Part shown: one piece after another, positions 16,365-24,839 of the stretch | How the letters are laid out: each line of letters starts with the position of its first letter | Numbering within the stretch: the stretch's first letter is position 1 | Assembly: GCF_937912035.1 (NCBI RefSeq) | Contig: NZ_CALDPF010000034.1 | Coordinates: 120,491-184,490, forward strand | Direction: 5' to 3' | DNA length: 64,000 bases | Source: an uncultured Bacteroides sp. | Lineage (GTDB): Bacteria > Bacteroidota > Bacteroidia > Bacteroidales > Bacteroidaceae | Translations under genes and position numbers: made by a program | Notes under the pieces: model-generated | Seen by the model: only the letters and a program-made list of their open reading frames with translations | What the model was told of the DNA's origin: nothing | Databases searched by the model: none

Positions 16365-18158
16365 TCAGTTTTTATCGGCGTCATAACCGGGTATTCTGTT
16401 AGGATAAACCTCGTAATAACTGCCTTCCGTATAAGTGGTGTTCGAATAATTGCTCAAGTTGACAGGCTCGTTTGTAAAACCGGCCTTGTTGCCGAACGTG
16501 TCTGTAGCCCCGGTCTCCTGGGTGAATATCATCGTAAACGGATTCCAGAACGACAGGTACGGGTGATACAGTATCCATTTAGGCAGCTTGCCCGTCAGGA
16601 ACGACAGGTTGAACGAGAGTACCCTCATCTTAGGCCATACCTTAGGGGCGGGATTTCCTTCCTTTATCAGATATTTGCGGGCATGGTCGAGAGTAATCGA
16701 GTCGTTCTCATAATAATCGGCCGATGTGATGTCCTCCTCTGTATATCTCGGGAGTCCCAAGGCTATCAGCTCTTCGTCCGACGGAAACTCTCCCTCCAAT
16801 AGGTTTATCGACAAGGACAGCTCCTCGAGTGTATCCCACCTGAGCAGATTCTTGAAGAACACTCCGTTGTTGATGTTCACACCTTCTGGCATCTCTCTGT
16901 CGGCCGGATATCCTGTAGTCCATCTGAAACCTACTGTATCTGTCTTCACGTTCTGAAGGTCTTTTGTCGTGTCGAAACGGTTAATCTTGTTCAGACGAAG
17001 TCTCTTCAGCTTAGGGAAGTTCTCTTTGGTCAGCACACCGAGCTTGTTGTGCTCGAAGTTGTTACTGCTCAGGTCTAGGGTCTCAAGACTCTGTCCCAGC
17101 TTGGCAAAGTCCGCAGGCAGGGTGTTCAGTCCGTATGCGCTTATGGTAAGCTCCTTCAGGTTGCCGTATTGGGCCAGCTCGCATATCTCATTTCCCAAGG
17201 TAATGCTCTTGAGGAATGTGTTGGTATTTCCGGAGAAATAAATGGATTTGGCGGTCTTGAGGTATTTCACCTGATACGGGATAGACTCGTACGTGTTGAA
17301 CAGTCTGAAACGCACGTTTTTCACACGGCCCAGAAGCTCAGGCTTGGCGTGTACCTCCTCGTCAGTGGCCTTCCAGAGTTCCACTCCGTCCCAGTACATC
17401 ATGTTTTCGCTGGAATCCCAGCCCAGCATACCGTTCATCGATTCGTATATGGCAAGAATGGCCAATGAGTCGCCGGCACGGCTATCCGTTATTTTAGGAG
17501 CGGACTTCTGTCTGAAGTTCAACACTACCGGTTCTCCGTCGACAGGAGTAATTGTTACAGTAGCTGTACGTTCTTCTTCCTGAACGTTTGTCTCCCATTC
17601 AAACCTCTGGTTGAAGGTACGGGGACGGTCGCCGTAATCATAGTCGGGAACCTCGTCTTTGTATTGCAACCAGTTCGACTCACTGTCAACTGTCACTGTG
17701 AAAGCGGTATTGGCTGTCATCTGCAGATTATAATAGCGCTTTCCGAATTCGGCAGTATTCTCGATAATGATTTCCTGATCCGCATTCTCTATAAACAGAC
17801 CTTTCTTATAGCCGGACTGCACTACCTTTACGATTTTCACATCATTTCCTTCAGCCATAAAATGAATCTCGGCATTACGGAAATCGGCAACAACAGATGA
17901 ATCCACTTTTACCTCACAGAGAGTGGAGCCCATACCGTTGGAAGGCATAACTCTAACCCAAGTGGCATTTACCGACGTCTGCCATTTTACATCACCATTC
18001 ACCTGTATGGTTTCCACACCACCATTTTCCCCTATCGCAATCTCTGCTTTATCCACAGAGAAGGCAGAGGGCAATTCGTTTTCGTCCTTACATGAATTAA
18101 GCGAGACAATCGCAAGAACGAACAAACATGTGATATAATATTTATAATTAAATTTCAT
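16365..18158 (-). CDS. Surface lipoprotein with BACON-like and leucine-rich-repeat domains
   Basis: A 597-residue lipoprotein (lipobox LNSC at about residue 20-23). Residues about 30-115 and 120-225 form two BACON-like beta modules (VNGDVKWQTSVNATWVRVMPSNG; FTVTVDSESNWLQYKD then VVLNFRQKSA). Residues about 235-560 contain leucine-rich repeats, including a plant-like start (LAILAIYESMNGMLGWDSSENMMYWDGVELW) and repeats such as LKELTISAYGLNTLPADFAKL and LETLDLSSNNF. Such proteins usually bind ligands rather than catalyse. It sits between two other operon members, 33 bp before the S8 protease gene, and probably works with the SusCD pair as a surface-binding protein. Confidence 0.8.
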   Translation of the reverse strand: MKFNYKYYITCLFVLAIVSLNSCKDENELPSAFSVDKAEIAIGENGGVETIQVNGDVKWQTSVNATWVRVMPSNGMGSTLCEVKVDSSVVADFRNAEIHFMAEGNDVKIVKVVQSGYKKGLFIENADQEIIIENTAEFGKRYYNLQMTANTAFTVTVDSESNWLQYKDEVPDYDYGDRPRTFNQRFEWETNVQEEERTATVTITPVDGEPVVLNFRQKSAPKITDSRAGDSLAILAIYESMNGMLGWDSSENMMYWDGVELWKATDEEVHAKPELLGRVKNVRFRLFNTYESIPYQVKYLKTAKSIYFSGNTNTFLKSITLGNEICELAQYGNLKELTISAYGLNTLPADFAKLGQSLETLDLSSNNFEHNKLGVLTKENFPKLKRLRLNKINRFDTTKDLQNVKTDTVGFRWTTGYPADREMPEGVNINNGVFFKNLLRWDTLEELSLSINLLEGEFPSDEELIALGLPRYTEEDITSADYYENDSITLDHARKYLIKEGNPAPKVWPKMRVLSFNLSFLTGKLPKWILYHPYLSFWNPFTMIFTQETGATDTFGNKAGFTNEPVNLSNYSNTTYTEGSYYEVYPNRIPGYDADKN

Positions 18159-18184
18159 TACCTATAATTTATAAATCCTTATTC

Positions 18185-20842
18185 TTAATCAAGTTCCAAA
18201 GCATCACATCCACGTATATCCTGTGTACGGTCGTAAATCAGGGTATATAATCCGGCCTTGATATACGGGCACACGCTTGATACGTTCAATATCAGGTTAG
18301 GATTGTCACTCACATCAAGAGTATATATCAGATATGATATTTTTTCAGTCTCCGGGATTTTGCCCAAATCGTTACCTCCAAGGAAAAGCGCGCGCAAGCC
18401 TTTGTGCTGTGCCACTCCTTCAGGCCATTCCGACATGGTTCGGTTACCGTTGTCGTCACGCTGGTTTCTCAGCGAGAGCACTGTGAGATAAGAGATGTTG
18501 AGCGCCCCCCACGGGAATCCGTTGAGCTGGTTTCCGCTCATGTCCAGACCGTAAAGGTACGGAAGTGTCTTTCCGTCGAAATCGGCAGGCAACTCTTTCA
18601 ATCTGTTATATGTAAGATCGAGCGTAGTGAGCATATACGCGTTCTTTCCTTCCAGGTCTCCTTTTTTGAACTCGGAAATTCTGTTTGCGCTCAGGTTCAG
18701 TACGGTAAGAGGAGAACCTGAGGAAATCAGCTTTTTAGGGAACTTGGTAAGCTTGTTTCCCGCCAGCGAAAGGTTGGTAGTGTTGATACCCTCCGTCTGG
18801 TTAAGCCCCTCGTCTGTGATTTCATTGTAGGCGAAACTTACAGACGCCATGATATAAATAGATTTTACATCAAAGATATCAGGCAAAGTGGTGAGCTTGT
18901 TATGTGCGAAGGAGATTGTCTCCACGTCGTCCATACCGCAGAAAATCTGCTTGCCGGCATCGTTTGCCATTGTTCCTATCTTTGAAATCTGATTATAGTC
19001 GAAATTAGCCTGTACCAGATTGACATCCTGTCCGAAGGCAGGAAGCTCTGTAAGCTTGTTCTTTATCAGGTCAATCTTGCCCAGCTTCGTCATTTTACAG
19101 ATGTCCGCCGGAAGTTCCTCTATGTTGTTGTATCCAAGATACAGAATCTGTATAGTCTGCTTGTCCTGTTCCGGATTGCCGTTTCTGTCGATGAGAGCCT
19201 GTATTCCTTTTGTGAACTCGCTTCCTGACATCTGCTTGTTCATAGCCATATTGAGCTGGATAAGCTCGGGCAACTGTCCCAGCACCATAGGGAACTCCTT
19301 CATGTTAGGGCAGTTGTAGATTTCCAAATCCGTAAGCTTTGTAAGTCCGGCAAATCCCTCGTATTCGCCCTCGGCCTCGGGGAGTTTCTCTATCGGCGCA
19401 TTGGCGATATACACCACCTCGAGATTCTTCAGGTTACCTATGGCCGGATGAATGCCGGTGATGCCGTTGGTGAGGTTTCCCCAGTTGATATCTCTGGCAC
19501 CAGCGCCACCGTTACGGTGTGCGGCGCGAGTGTAGTCGCCTTTTATCTCCATTGCCAGCTGCAAAGGTTCGGACAGGTCCTCACGGATGTCGTGCGCCAC
19601 ATAGTGGTCCATGTAATCGGCACGTATCGCGGCCAGTTTCTCCGGAGTAAGCTCGCCTTTAAGAGATGTCAGGGCCGACTGCTCTTCGCCCGGCACATAT
19701 CCAAGGAGGTCATTGTGAGTGCCAAGAGCCAGTGTCTGCAATGCTGTGAGCGCTCCTATCTCCTCGGGAACGATACCTTTCGCCCTGAATTCGCCCAGGT
19801 TCAGCGAGGCCACACGTCCGTTGTTGTCGAGAACCACGCCCGGCTGTTCGCCCCACAGGTCGATGTCCTTATTGAAATTCCAGTTGATGCCTTTAGGATA
19901 AGACTCTCCGCCGTACGACCAGTTCGGTCCGTCCATTTTGTCCCAGATAGCTTTAAGAGCGATATAATCGAGGATATTGGCAGCCGATTCCACGAGATTC
20001 ACAGGTACGTCTGTCTCGACGGTCTTATTGTCGGCCACAGTGAATACCGTCTCCTCCAACACCTTGTCGCTGAAATACTCGAGAGGTGTGGTGCGGTTGT
20101 AGGCCACGTATGAGAGAATCTTATACGTTCCGGCCTCCATAGACACGAGAGAGTCGATTTTTCCAACCGACGTACGTCTTCCGTCGCCATCTCCGGCGAA
20201 ATCCTCCACATATTCAACCTCCAGCGAGCTGAGAGTTCTCTTCTCTCTGGTGTCGACATTCTGTACAGTGATGTCCACCTTGTTGATATCGCTGAACGGA
20301 TAAGTCTTCGTATCGGCTGTAGCGGCCCTTGACTTAAGAAGATTCTTCACCAGAGTGAAGCGCACGGTACCTCTGGCTATCACGTCGGCCATGAGGTCCT
20401 GTACATACAGTTCGCCTTCCTTCACGGTGAATGTGGTTTTTTCCGTCATCTGTCCGGCAAAGATCTGTGTCTCGGTCTTGTCGTACAGATAGAAGCCTCC
20501 CACCGTATATTCGCCCGGCTGAAGTTCCAGTTTGTCGCTTCTGAGTCCATATTCGGCCGTAGTCTCATTATAAGCGTTAAGGTTGAGTGTCTGCGCGAAG
20601 TTGAACTCCTCGTTGCTGAGCATGACCTTGATTTTCTTCGCGTCGTTCAGATAGTCCAACTGATTGTTTCCGGCACGTGAAGCCGGATCCTGATTCTCCG
20701 GCGCGCTTTTATACACCTTAAACTGAACGTAGCCGCTACCGCCCCGCACAGCCGTGTTATCGTCGGTGCAGGAGGCGCAAGCCAGCGCCGTCCCAATCGC
20801 AAAGATATAAAATCTGTTTATATAGCTAGATAATTTTTTCAT
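18185..20842 (-). CDS. Large leucine-rich-repeat lipoprotein (DUF4458-like N-terminus)
   Basis: An 885-residue lipoprotein (lipobox CASC at about residues 22-25). The N-terminal 270 residues form a strand-rich region resembling DUF4458 (GYVQFKVYKS, ELQPGEYTVGGFYLYDKTETQIFAG). From about residue 290 a plant-type LRR cap appears (YIALKAIWDKMDGPNWSYGG), then about fifteen LRRs such as LTDLEIYNCPNMKEFP, LGKIDLIKNKLTELPAF, LTTLDLTYNRLKELPADF and YLYGLDMSGNQLNGFP. It is likely a surface receptor for a protein or glycoprotein ligand. It starts 7 bp after the stop of the preceding operon gene, so translation is probably coupled. Confidence 0.82.
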   Translation of the reverse strand: MKKLSSYINRFYIFAIGTALACASCTDDNTAVRGGSGYVQFKVYKSAPENQDPASRAGNNQLDYLNDAKKIKVMLSNEEFNFAQTLNLNAYNETTAEYGLRSDKLELQPGEYTVGGFYLYDKTETQIFAGQMTEKTTFTVKEGELYVQDLMADVIARGTVRFTLVKNLLKSRAATADTKTYPFSDINKVDITVQNVDTREKRTLSSLEVEYVEDFAGDGDGRRTSVGKIDSLVSMEAGTYKILSYVAYNRTTPLEYFSDKVLEETVFTVADNKTVETDVPVNLVESAANILDYIALKAIWDKMDGPNWSYGGESYPKGINWNFNKDIDLWGEQPGVVLDNNGRVASLNLGEFRAKGIVPEEIGALTALQTLALGTHNDLLGYVPGEEQSALTSLKGELTPEKLAAIRADYMDHYVAHDIREDLSEPLQLAMEIKGDYTRAAHRNGGAGARDINWGNLTNGITGIHPAIGNLKNLEVVYIANAPIEKLPEAEGEYEGFAGLTKLTDLEIYNCPNMKEFPMVLGQLPELIQLNMAMNKQMSGSEFTKGIQALIDRNGNPEQDKQTIQILYLGYNNIEELPADICKMTKLGKIDLIKNKLTELPAFGQDVNLVQANFDYNQISKIGTMANDAGKQIFCGMDDVETISFAHNKLTTLPDIFDVKSIYIMASVSFAYNEITDEGLNQTEGINTTNLSLAGNKLTKFPKKLISSGSPLTVLNLSANRISEFKKGDLEGKNAYMLTTLDLTYNRLKELPADFDGKTLPYLYGLDMSGNQLNGFPWGALNISYLTVLSLRNQRDDNGNRTMSEWPEGVAQHKGLRALFLGGNDLGKIPETEKISYLIYTLDVSDNPNLILNVSSVCPYIKAGLYTLIYDRTQDIRGCDALELD

Positions 20843-20848
20843 ATTTTC

Positions 20849-22384
20849 TTATTCCGGAATAACATTGATAATTAATGCCTTGTACGTATCTCCATCATTG
20901 AAGATCATATACATGGATGAAGATGGAACCATAAAGCTGACGTTCCAGAAACCTGACACGGTGGCACCTCCCTCGAAAAACACGTCGTCGCCCGTAGAGG
21001 CATGAGTGAAATAGAAGGCACTGTAGAAGTCGGTTGTAGGCTCGCCGCTCATGAACTTAGGCGAAACGCTGAGATATGTCTGCGGATACATGTCGACAGA
21101 GCAGATGTTCTGCGCCCCGATGCCATATTCCGAGGCGATATATTTCGCTGTTTCGGACTCGGAGTCGAACTCGCACGCGATATCCTCGAAACCGTTCTTT
21201 GTCACCACGAACGGCATCTCCACCTTCGATGTCTCCTGCCTGAAGGCGTACACCACCTTGTCGTCGTAGGCCGGGTTGAGGTCCGTATCGTCGTCATTCA
21301 GCAGGATGCCGGTATACATTCCTCCGGCCTGGTTCACCTGCTCCATCATGCTGTCATACTCGGCTGTGCTCAGGAGTACGATGTACGCCATACGCTCGGA
21401 GTCGGAGTTAGGCGCCACCGGATCAATCACGATATTGCCGTCGCCGCCGTCGCGTAGAGAGAGATACACGTTCTCGTCCACTCCCCAGAACTGCATACCC
21501 CAGTTCTCATACTGCTCCACCACCACAAGCCTGTAGGCATTGTCGCGTGCCAGCACCCTGAAGCCCGAAGGCAGCGCTATTTTCTCGGGTTCCGTTCCGT
21601 CCAGGCTTCCGTCTTTCCAGAAAGTCTGTCCGTCGGCCGCTATTTTCCACCAGAACGGATTTCCGTCCACACCGTCAACCTCCACCACGCCTTCAGGCAG
21701 TCCGGCATACACCACGGGTATTGTCAGCCTGTCGTCCGAAATCATCGATTTCACCGTCACGCTGCCCGTGTTCTGCTCCACCCAGTACGTTTTCGGCACA
21801 TTGAAAGTGACGTTCACCCTGCTTCCCCCTTTTCCTCCTATCAGAGATTCAGGATTCACCGTAACCCATTCCGGCATCGATTCCTCCTCGATTTTCCAGT
21901 CGAAATTGGCCGAGAAGGTGATGATGTTCTTCACGTCGCCGTTCTTATACTCGAACCTGAGCGGATTCTCCTCGGAGTAGACAGTGCCGTTCACGTCGGC
22001 TATGACAGCCTCGAAACCGCCTCTGCCGTATCTGGCTATCACCTTTTCCTCGCCGCCCATGCGGAGGGTGATTTCCGCCACATCATCGTCCAGGCTCCAC
22101 GCGTCGGCGTTTATGTCGAGAGGCACAGTGACAGCCGTACCCGCCTGTCCGTTTATCGAAGTAAGACCGTTGGCAAACTTGCACCACACGGCCGAAGAAT
22201 ACAGTTTCCAGTCCAGATTGGCATCAAATGTCAGGCTCACGGTCTGTCCCGGAGCCACCGCCACCGTCTGCTGTTCCGAAGGGAATACAGGAGCCACCGC
22301 CCCTTCCTCGTTTCCGGCGCACGCCACACAGGCCGCCACCGTCAGCAGAAGGCATATATCAGAAAAAAACTTCAATCGTTTCAT
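20849..22384 (-). CDS. Lipoprotein with two BACON-like modules and a unique C-terminal domain
   Basis: A 511-residue lipoprotein (signal to about residue 22, lipobox CVAC). Two BACON-like beta modules lie at about 35-125 (VSLTFDANLDWKLYSSAVWCKFANG) and 135-225 (ITFSANFDWKIEEESMPEWVTVNPES). Residues about 235-511 form a separate strand-rich region ending in MYMIFNDGDTYKALIINVIPE; I recall similar proteins filed as DUF5003 but am not certain. No catalytic motif is apparent. It probably binds ligand at the surface together with SusD. Confidence 0.65.
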   Translation of the reverse strand: MKRLKFFSDICLLLTVAACVACAGNEEGAVAPVFPSEQQTVAVAPGQTVSLTFDANLDWKLYSSAVWCKFANGLTSINGQAGTAVTVPLDINADAWSLDDDVAEITLRMGGEEKVIARYGRGGFEAVIADVNGTVYSEENPLRFEYKNGDVKNIITFSANFDWKIEEESMPEWVTVNPESLIGGKGGSRVNVTFNVPKTYWVEQNTGSVTVKSMISDDRLTIPVVYAGLPEGVVEVDGVDGNPFWWKIAADGQTFWKDGSLDGTEPEKIALPSGFRVLARDNAYRLVVVEQYENWGMQFWGVDENVYLSLRDGGDGNIVIDPVAPNSDSERMAYIVLLSTAEYDSMMEQVNQAGGMYTGILLNDDDTDLNPAYDDKVVYAFRQETSKVEMPFVVTKNGFEDIACEFDSESETAKYIASEYGIGAQNICSVDMYPQTYLSVSPKFMSGEPTTDFYSAFYFTHASTGDDVFFEGGATVSGFWNVSFMVPSSSMYMIFNDGDTYKALIINVIPE

Positions 22385-22407
22385 TTATACACATCTATTT
22401 ATTTTGA

Positions 22408-23307
22408 TTAATATCCCTGGCTCTTCAGATAGTTATATTCCTCTTCGGAGATCCATTCCACCACATTGGCATACGTGCCCACGGTGCCGATGTCCTTCAC
22501 ATGGAAAGTGGTGTACAGCAGCACATAGCCCTGACACGAGTTGAAATACGACACCGCTCCCTGCGGCTGCACGGCCCTGAGCTTGTCGTCGCCCCACACC
22601 GTGCCCTGGAAGGCATCCGCCGTGGTGCCCACAATCTGTTCCTCGGGCCACATCTTCAGCACGGGTTTCAGCGGGTCCGCCGTGTCGAAGTTCACCCTGA
22701 TGTCGTATCCCCCGTAGAGGAAGTCCTTCATGATGACCCCGTTCTCCACCTCCGGATCCTTCACCACCTCCAGCAGGCGGATTTCAGTGGAAGTCATATA
22801 TTCGGCAAAGAAGGTCGATGTGAGCACCGCATGTCCCACGAATCGGTTCACATCGAACGGACACACCTTCACCAGCACCACCTTCGTGTCGGTTCCGTAC
22901 ATGTCCCACACCTTGTCAGCGGGAGCCACCAGGCGCAGCTTTATCCCTATGGAGTCTGTATCCTCGAAACTGTCGAAATGTCCGCGTATCCTCACCGCCG
23001 ACGCCAGAGTGCCGGCCTTTATCGTCACATTGTTACTCTCGAGGTCGTAGTGCACCCCCTCAATCGCATTGCTGCCGGCATCCACCACCTCCACCGAGTA
23101 GGTGCGGTCGTAATCCACCGCCGTAGTGGCCGACACCGGAACGTCATGATATGTCTCTCCGTCCTGCACGGCTATGCTCTGCAGAGTATCGGCAAACATA
23201 ACGTAGTCAGGTCCGCTATAGACCGTATTCCCGTCGCCGCATCCCGTCATCACGACAGCGGCCGCAACCAATACGCCCAAATTTCTTAATAGTCTGTTCA
23301 TTGTCAT
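22408..23307 (-). CDS. DUF4984/DUF4843-like lipoprotein of the SusCD operon
   Basis: A 299-residue lipoprotein (lipobox VMTGC at about residues 19-23). Residues about 30-150 form a Calx-beta/DUF4843-like module (YVMFADTLQSIAVQDGETYHDVPVSATTAVDYDRTYSVEV-type pattern, then GVHYDLESNNVTIKAGTLASAVRI). The second half (about 155-299) has VNRFVGHAVLTSTFFAEY and YFNSCQGYVLLYTTFHV, recalling DUF4984. Both names are from memory and tentative. In SusCD operons this position usually holds a surface ligand-binding lipoprotein. It begins 14 bp after the SusD gene. Confidence 0.65.
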   Translation of the reverse strand: MTMNRLLRNLGVLVAAAVVMTGCGDGNTVYSGPDYVMFADTLQSIAVQDGETYHDVPVSATTAVDYDRTYSVEVVDAGSNAIEGVHYDLESNNVTIKAGTLASAVRIRGHFDSFEDTDSIGIKLRLVAPADKVWDMYGTDTKVVLVKVCPFDVNRFVGHAVLTSTFFAEYMTSTEIRLLEVVKDPEVENGVIMKDFLYGGYDIRVNFDTADPLKPVLKMWPEEQIVGTTADAFQGTVWGDDKLRAVQPQGAVSYFNSCQGYVLLYTTFHVKDIGTVGTYANVVEWISEEEYNYLKSQGY

Positions 23308-23321
23308 TCCTTATTATTATA

Positions 23322-24830
23322 TTATTTGTTACTTTCATTAGGCTGAATATTTGATCCCGGCAAGTCCAGTTCATGCTGAGGAATCGGCCATACGAACAAC
23401 GGATTTCCTGCCTCAATCTTCAGACTACTGCCATTGGCTATGCTCTGAGTCTGCGGCTTGCGCTCGAATCCGCGTCCCCACCTCTTGAGGTCGTGCAGGC
23501 GGAATCCCTCCATGAAGAGTTCCCTCACACGCTCATTACTTATCTCGTCAAGCCAAGTATCTTCGTTTAAAGAGGCAGAACCGTATGAAGAATATCTTGC
23601 TTTACGCAAAGTAGTAATATCAGATGAAGCATCAGAGAATTTCTTCAGACGGCAGTTCGCCTCCGCCCTTATCAGATACTGCTCCGACAGGCGGAACACT
23701 TTAGGCATGCTCACGTGCAGAATCCTGTAGTTGTTCATGAAGTCCTGATTGCCGTGATATTTTATCAGCAGCGGCCACGTAAGCCCATACCCCGTAGTGG
23801 TCTGTCCGAAGAAGGCGTTATATCGCAAATCCCCCTCCTGATAGAGGCTCAGGGCAGCGTTTCCCGGCACATAATCCGGACGATAAGTCTGATAGTCGTA
23901 GTTCAGGAACACCTGCCCCAGACGTCCGCCATAAGATGTAGCAGTGAATCCCACCTTCCAGATAATCTCCGTCGACTGGTCGTACTGCCACATATAGTCA
24001 TAATACGAATAATTGCCGGTATAAATTGTATTTACATCCGAAAGAATAAAATAATCACTGTCTATCACCTCCGATGCCGCCTTCACCGCATTATCCCAGT
24101 CCTGCATATACAGATACACACGTGCCTGCAGCGCACGGACCGTATAATAAGTGAAGTAAGGAGTGTTCATCACATTATTAGGATCTTCATCCTCATCCAC
24201 CTCCAACATTTCGGCAGCCTTTTCAAGATCCGCCAGGACAAACTGATATGAATCGTAAAGAGACGCGCGTGTCATTTCTCCCGGATTTGAATAGCTCGAC
24301 ACAAGAACAACACCAAGCTCATCGCCGGCAGTTGCCGGATCGTATGCCTTGCAGAAGCACTTGATAAGTTCGGAATAAGCCAAAGCCCTGGCAAAATACG
24401 CCTCTCCCTTAATTCCCTGCAGCTGCTCGTAGGCAGTGTCATCATCTATATTATTCTCCCATTTCGCCACTTCCTCGAAAAAGAAGTTGCAGTCGCCTAT
24501 CACTTTATAAAGACTACCGTACACAGCCTCTATATCAGAGTTCGTGGCGTTGATATTCCAGCGCCATACATCTCCATACACATTAGAATATCCGTTCACG
24601 GCATAAACCAAATCAGCCTGAATGTCCGGAAGCAATGTCAGATTTCCACTATAAAGATATGAGCTTTTAAAATCGGCATAAATACCAATCATGGCCTGAT
24701 TAGCCTCACTCACATTGGTTATTGCTTCATCGGCAAGAATAGCATGAGTAGGTTCTTTGTCCAGACACGAAGCGGCCAGCGTCATCACCGCCGCCCCCAA
24801 CAAATATATCTTAATATTTTTCATTACCAT
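23322..24830 (-). CDS. SusD/RagB-family nutrient-binding lipoprotein
   Basis: A 502-residue lipoprotein (lipobox LAASC; a second possible start at 24824 gives MKNIKIYLLG). SusD features are clear: the N-terminal CLDKEPT, the TPR-type helices (YFARALAYSELIKCFCKAYDPAT, ALQARVYLYMQDWDNAVKAASEVID), and the C-terminal block SNERVRELFMEGFRLHDLKRWGRG followed by the WPIPQHELDLPGSNIQPN end. SusD caps the SusC barrel and presents ligand to it at the cell surface. The ligand is not readable from sequence; partner genes suggest peptides or glycopeptides. It follows the SusC gene by 9 bp. Confidence 0.95.
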   Translation of the reverse strand: MVMKNIKIYLLGAAVMTLAASCLDKEPTHAILADEAITNVSEANQAMIGIYADFKSSYLYSGNLTLLPDIQADLVYAVNGYSNVYGDVWRWNINATNSDIEAVYGSLYKVIGDCNFFFEEVAKWENNIDDDTAYEQLQGIKGEAYFARALAYSELIKCFCKAYDPATAGDELGVVLVSSYSNPGEMTRASLYDSYQFVLADLEKAAEMLEVDEDEDPNNVMNTPYFTYYTVRALQARVYLYMQDWDNAVKAASEVIDSDYFILSDVNTIYTGNYSYYDYMWQYDQSTEIIWKVGFTATSYGGRLGQVFLNYDYQTYRPDYVPGNAALSLYQEGDLRYNAFFGQTTTGYGLTWPLLIKYHGNQDFMNNYRILHVSMPKVFRLSEQYLIRAEANCRLKKFSDASSDITTLRKARYSSYGSASLNEDTWLDEISNERVRELFMEGFRLHDLKRWGRGFERKPQTQSIANGSSLKIEAGNPLFVWPIPQHELDLPGSNIQPNESNK

Positions 24831-24839
24831 TTCAATAAA